From Saccharothrix saharensis (GTDB taxonomy: Bacteria; Actinomycetota; Actinomycetes; Mycobacteriales; Pseudonocardiaceae): a stretch of 64,000 nt of DNA. A program made the translations under genes and the position numbers. Every line of letters begins with the position of its first letter. The stretch's first letter is position 1. The notes beneath the pieces are model-generated. The model had not been told where the DNA came from and did no database searches. It worked only from the letters and a program-made list of their open reading frames with translations. This document shows positions 61,351 through 64,000 of the stretch, piece after piece. The stretch covers positions 5,777,386 to 5,841,385 of the forward strand of contig NZ_VFPP01000001.1 in NCBI RefSeq assembly GCF_006716745.1, read 5' to 3'.

Positions 61351-62466
61351 GTGATCCGCACCCTCCTCCAGGTCGTGCTGTTCCGCGACCGCACGCGGGT
61401 CTTCGACGGCTTGCGCTTCCGCCTGCCGCTGATGGTGCTGGTGCTGCTCTACGGGCTGGTCATCGCGATCGTCGTGAGCTCGGCCTACGTCTCGAACGAG
61501 GACCCGGACGGCTGGTGGCCGCTGCTGTTCGCCATCATCGCCGGCAGCACCGCGCTGACCCTGCACTCCACCCTCCTGGCGTGGCGGGTGGCCACGGCCG
61601 GCCTGGTGGCGATGAAGCTGCTGATGCCCTCCGAACCGTCCGTGCTGGGCAGTTGGCAGTGGTGGTGGTACGTGGCGGTGCTGCTGGCCGTGGCGACCGC
61701 GCACCGCGGCCGGGTCGTGCTGCTCGTGGCGTTGATCACCTCCGGCGTGGTGTTCGCGCTGGGTCACCCCACCGACGCGCTGCAGACCACCGCCATCCTG
61801 CTCCCGCTGATCCTGCTCGGCTACGCGGTGGGCGCGCGCGGGCGGGCCGAGCAGCGGTTCCACGAGGAGCGGGACGAGAAGGCGGCGCTGGTCGAACGCG
61901 CCCGGATCGCCCGCGAGATGCACGACGTGGTCGCGCACCACATGTCGCTGGTGGTGGTGCGGTGCGAGACCGCGCCCTACCGGATCGCCGACCTGCCCGA
62001 GGCGGGCAAGCGCGAGTTCGCCGAGCTGGGCGCGGCGGCACGGGCCGCGATCACCGACATGCAGCAACTGCTGGGCGTGCTGCGGACCGACGACCAGCGG
62101 GTCGACCGGGCGCCGCAGCCCGGGTTGGCCGACATCCGGTCGCTGCACGCGGACGCGTCCGTGACCGACGCCGAGGTGCCGGCCGCGGTCGGGCTGACCG
62201 CGTACCGGATCGTGCAGGAGGCGTTGACCAACGCGGGCCGCCACGCGCCGGGCTCGGCCACGACGGTCGCCGTCGACCTGGTGGGCGACCGGCTGCGGGT
62301 CGTCGTGCGGAACACGGCCGGCGGGCCGTCGCGGGGCGGTGGCGGCGGGCACGGGCTCAGGGGCATGGCGGAACGGGTGGCGGTGCACGGCGGTGCGCTG
62401 ACCGCCGAGCCGACCGCGGACGGGGGGTTCGAGGTGCTCGCGACGATTCCGGTGGGCGAGCCGTGA
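61351..62466 (+). CDS. Sensor histidine kinase (NarL-partner, HisKA_3 type)
   Basis: The 371-residue kinase has about five membrane helices (residues 20-165), then the dimerisation and phosphoacceptor helix ARIAREMHDVVAHHMSLVVV with His near residue 189. A HATPase_c domain follows (QEALTNAGRHAPGSATTVAV; GGGHGLRGMAERV). GTG 61351 is chosen: TAGCAT at 61338-61343 lies 7 bp before it, so translation is probably leaderless, and longer frames have no hydrophobic or conserved lead. Its stop overlaps the GTG of the response regulator. The stimulus is unknown. Confidence 0.9.
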   Translation: MIRTLLQVVLFRDRTRVFDGLRFRLPLMVLVLLYGLVIAIVVSSAYVSNEDPDGWWPLLFAIIAGSTALTLHSTLLAWRVATAGLVAMKLLMPSEPSVLGSWQWWWYVAVLLAVATAHRGRVVLLVALITSGVVFALGHPTDALQTTAILLPLILLGYAVGARGRAEQRFHEERDEKAALVERARIAREMHDVVAHHMSLVVVRCETAPYRIADLPEAGKREFAELGAAARAAITDMQQLLGVLRTDDQRVDRAPQPGLADIRSLHADASVTDAEVPAAVGLTAYRIVQEALTNAGRHAPGSATTVAVDLVGDRLRVVVRNTAGGPSRGGGGGHGLRGMAERVAVHGGALTAEPTADGGFEVLATIPVGEP

Positions 62467-63110
62467 TCCGGGTGCTGGTGGCGGACGACCAGGAGATGGT
62501 GCGGGAGGGGTTCTCCGCGCTGCTGGACGCCCAGGACGACATCACGGTGGTCGGGTCGGCCGGTGACGGCGTCGCCGCCGTCGGCGAGGTGCGCCGGTTG
62601 CGGCCGGACGTGGTGCTGATGGACGTGCGGATGCCGGAGATGGACGGGCTGACCGCCACCCGGCTGCTCGCCGACGACCCGGTCAAGGTGCTCGTGCTGA
62701 CCACGTTCGACCTGGACGACTACGTGTACGAGGCGCTGCGGGCCGGTGCGAGCGGGTTCCTGCTCAAGCACGCGCCCGCGAGCGAGCTGCTGGCGGCGGT
62801 GCGGGTGGTGGCGCGCGGTGACGCGCTGCTGGCGCCGTCGGTGACCAAGCGGCTCATCGAGGACTTCGTGAAGGCGCAGCCCGTGCGGGTGGTGAAGCCC
62901 GCCGCGCTGGGCGCGTTGACCGAGCGGGAGACCGAGGTGCTGCGGCTGATCGCGCAGGGCCTGTCGAACGGCGAGATCGCCGCGCACCTGGTGCTGGCCG
63001 AGCAGACGGTGAAGACGCACGTCAGCCGGGTGCTGATGAAGCTCGGCCTCCGCGACCGGGCGCAGGCCGTGATCGCGGCCTACGAGTCGGGCCTGGTGGT
63101 ACCGGGGTAG
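62463..63110 (+). CDS. NarL/FixJ-family response regulator
   Basis: The 215-residue regulator has a receiver domain (VLVADDQEMVREGFSALLDA; phosphoacceptor Asp in VVLMDVRMPEMDG near residue 53; Thr/Ser switch VLVLTTFDLDDYV; Lys in FLLKHAP) and a LuxR-type HTH at the end (LTERETEVLRLIAQGLSNGE; TVKTHVSRVLMKLGL). It starts in a GTGA overlap with the kinase gene, its cognate partner. Targets may include the export or envelope genes nearby, but no binding site was identified. Confidence 0.94.
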   Translation: MIRVLVADDQEMVREGFSALLDAQDDITVVGSAGDGVAAVGEVRRLRPDVVLMDVRMPEMDGLTATRLLADDPVKVLVLTTFDLDDYVYEALRAGASGFLLKHAPASELLAAVRVVARGDALLAPSVTKRLIEDFVKAQPVRVVKPAALGALTERETEVLRLIAQGLSNGEIAAHLVLAEQTVKTHVSRVLMKLGLRDRAQAVIAAYESGLVVPG

Positions 63111-63120
63111 GGCCCGGGGA

Positions 63121-63152
63121 ACGGCACCTCGGGGTGACGATCCGGGTGCCGT
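63121..63152 (+). terminator. Candidate terminator after the two-component operon
   Basis: A perfect 8-bp stem (63121-63128 with 63145-63152) with a 16-base GC-rich loop lies 11 bp past the response-regulator stop. A TAGCTT box at 63161-63166 immediately follows and may start the next transcript. Confidence 0.55.
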
Positions 63153-63173
63153 GGTCTTCCTAGCTTCGGCGCC

Positions 63174-63848
63174 ATGCCGAAGAAGATCGCGTTGGTGGCC
63201 GCGCTGCTGGTGCTGGTCACGCCCGGTGGCGAGCCGCCGCCGTGCACGCCCCGGGTCGAGGTGCACGGCGACCTGGCGCGTGCCGCCCACGTCGCGGTGG
63301 TCGTGCCGGGGTCCGATGTGGATGATGAGCGGTTCGACGCCACGGTCGGGCGGATGGCCCGCGCGCTGCACGCGTCCGTCGGGCGGGACGACGTCGCGGT
63401 GGTCGCGTGGCTGGGGTACCGGACGCCGTCCGGGCTGGGGGTGGACGCGGCCGGCGGCCGGTTGGCGCGGGCGGGCGCGGTCGCGCTGGACGGGTACGTG
63501 CGGACGCTGCCGGGACACGTGCACCTGATGTGCCACAGCTACGGGTCGGTCGTGTGCGGGCTGGCCCAGCCGCCCGCGGCCGACGTGGTGTTCCTCGGGT
63601 CGCCCGGTGTGCGGGTCGACGCGGTGACGTCCGGTGCGCGGGTGTGGGCGGCGCGGGGCGGCCGGGACTGGACGCGGTGGGTGCCCTCGGTGCGGCTGGG
63701 CGACCTGGGGCACGGGCCCGACCCGGTCGACCCGGCGTTCGGCGCACGGGTGTTCGACGCGGGTGACATCAGGCACGACGAGTACTTCCGGGAGGGCACG
63801 CCGTCGCTGCGCGCCCTGTCCCGGATCGCGGTGGGGGAGGCGCCATGA
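63174..63848 (+). CDS. Alpha/beta-hydrolase-like protein (DUF1023-type) with N-terminal signal
   Basis: The 224-residue protein has a short signal-like start (MPKKIALVAALLVLVTPGG), possibly lipoprotein or secreted. The fold resembles DUF1023 alpha/beta hydrolases: VAVVVPGSDVDDERFDATV, LGYRTPSG and the nucleophile elbow HLMCHSYGSVVCGLA near residues 118-132. The serine there and a C-terminal GDIRHDEYF would complete the active site. TAGCTT lies 7 bp before the ATG, so the message may be leaderless. Its stop overlaps the acyltransferase start. The substrate is unknown. Confidence 0.82.
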   Translation: MPKKIALVAALLVLVTPGGEPPPCTPRVEVHGDLARAAHVAVVVPGSDVDDERFDATVGRMARALHASVGRDDVAVVAWLGYRTPSGLGVDAAGGRLARAGAVALDGYVRTLPGHVHLMCHSYGSVVCGLAQPPAADVVFLGSPGVRVDAVTSGARVWAARGGRDWTRWVPSVRLGDLGHGPDPVDPAFGARVFDAGDIRHDEYFREGTPSLRALSRIAVGEAP

Positions 63849-64000
63849 CGCAACGGGACCCGGTGGTCGACGCGACGCGCGCGATCGCCATCGTCGGGGT
63901 GGTGCTGGGGCACTGGCTGGTCACGGCCGTGGTGCTGACCGGGGACGGGCTGGTGGTGGACAGCCCGCTGCGGTGGGTGCCGGAGCTGGCACCGCTGACC
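63845..64000 (+). CDS. Acyltransferase family 3 protein (5' part, cut by window edge)
   Basis: The first 52 codons are present. MTQRDPVVDATRAIAIVGVVLGHW matches the opening helix of the acyltransferase-3 (OafA/YrhL) family: an Arg after the Asp-Ala-Thr and a membrane His that acts in acyl transfer. Full-length relatives have about ten membrane helices and acylate cell-surface glycans or natural products. The ATG overlaps the hydrolase stop (ATGA), so the two form an operon. The rest lies beyond the window. Confidence 0.78.
   Translation, partial: MTQRDPVVDATRAIAIVGVVLGHWLVTAVVLTGDGLVVDSPLRWVPELAPLT

Overview
The window is 64 kb of very GC-rich DNA (mostly above 70% G+C) from an actinomycete. 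Several features point to the Pseudonocardiales (a Saccharothrix/Actinosynnema/Lentzea-like genome): an XRE/DUF397 regulator pair, a Kgd-type 2-oxoglutarate enzyme followed by a DUF6104 gene, a DasR-type operator before a chitinase gene, SigE-family sigma factors, a subtilisin-inhibitor-like protein, and an actinomycete integrative element. No rRNA, tRNA or CRISPR array was seen. The genus is an inference from gene content.

Layout of the left half. 0-2.5 kb: a membrane protein and a branched-polyamine-synthase-like enzyme. 2.6-5.9 kb: a complete four-gene osmoprotectant (glycine betaine type) ABC importer ending in a strong terminator. 6.1-8.4 kb: an IclR regulator divergent from a sigma factor/membrane-anchored partner pair. 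8.5-11 kb: a three-gene ABC-2 exporter operon. 11.1-18.9 kb: histidine utilisation (hutH, hutU, an M20 amidohydrolase, hutF, hutI), with an XRE/DUF397 pair inserted before hutI and no recognisable hutG. 18.9-25.7 kb: a DapA-like aldolase with a divergent LysR, a secreted protein and an O-antigen-ligase-like protein, an aldo/keto reductase, a HTH/PIN toxin-antitoxin pair and a methyltransferase. 25.8-29.5 kb: kgd. 29.7-37.3 kb: an ArsR/SRPBCC operon with repeated operators, a fused heterodimer-type ABC exporter and an ABC-2 system whose ATPase has a Tyr/Gln/Pro-rich tail.

Centre. ald lies divergent from a glycine-riboswitch-controlled gcvH-sdaA operon, so glycine and serine are routed to pyruvate, with alanine dehydrogenase next door. 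The 3' end of sdaA is the insertion site of an 8.7-kb pSAM2-like integrative element (40890-49617). It carries a Nudix gene, a GntR/KorSA-like repressor, a Pra-like activator, small genes, an FtsK/TraB-like transfer ATPase, a rolling-circle Rep, Xis, a tyrosine integrase and an AT-richer membrane-protein cargo gene. A 63-bp direct repeat of the sdaA 3' end bounds it. The two copies differ at only two positions, both synonymous, so the element restores the serine dehydratase C-terminus, including its terminal cysteine. The likely native sdaA terminator now lies on the far side of the element.

Right part. 49.6-53.1 kb: a glutathione-peroxidase-like gene, a winged-helix regulator with a membrane partner, and an ABC1/UbiB kinase. 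53.4-56.4 kb: an SSI-like protease inhibitor, an MHS-family transporter, a nested inverted-repeat array and a Gfo/Idh/MocA oxidoreductase. 56.4-58.9 kb: metY-metX, preceded by a Cys-containing, probably leaderless leader-peptide ORF. 58.9-60.6 kb: a secreted CBM2-FN3-GH18 chitinase with a perfect DasR-like operator. 61.3-64 kb: a two-component system, a serine hydrolase and the start of an acyltransferase-3 gene.
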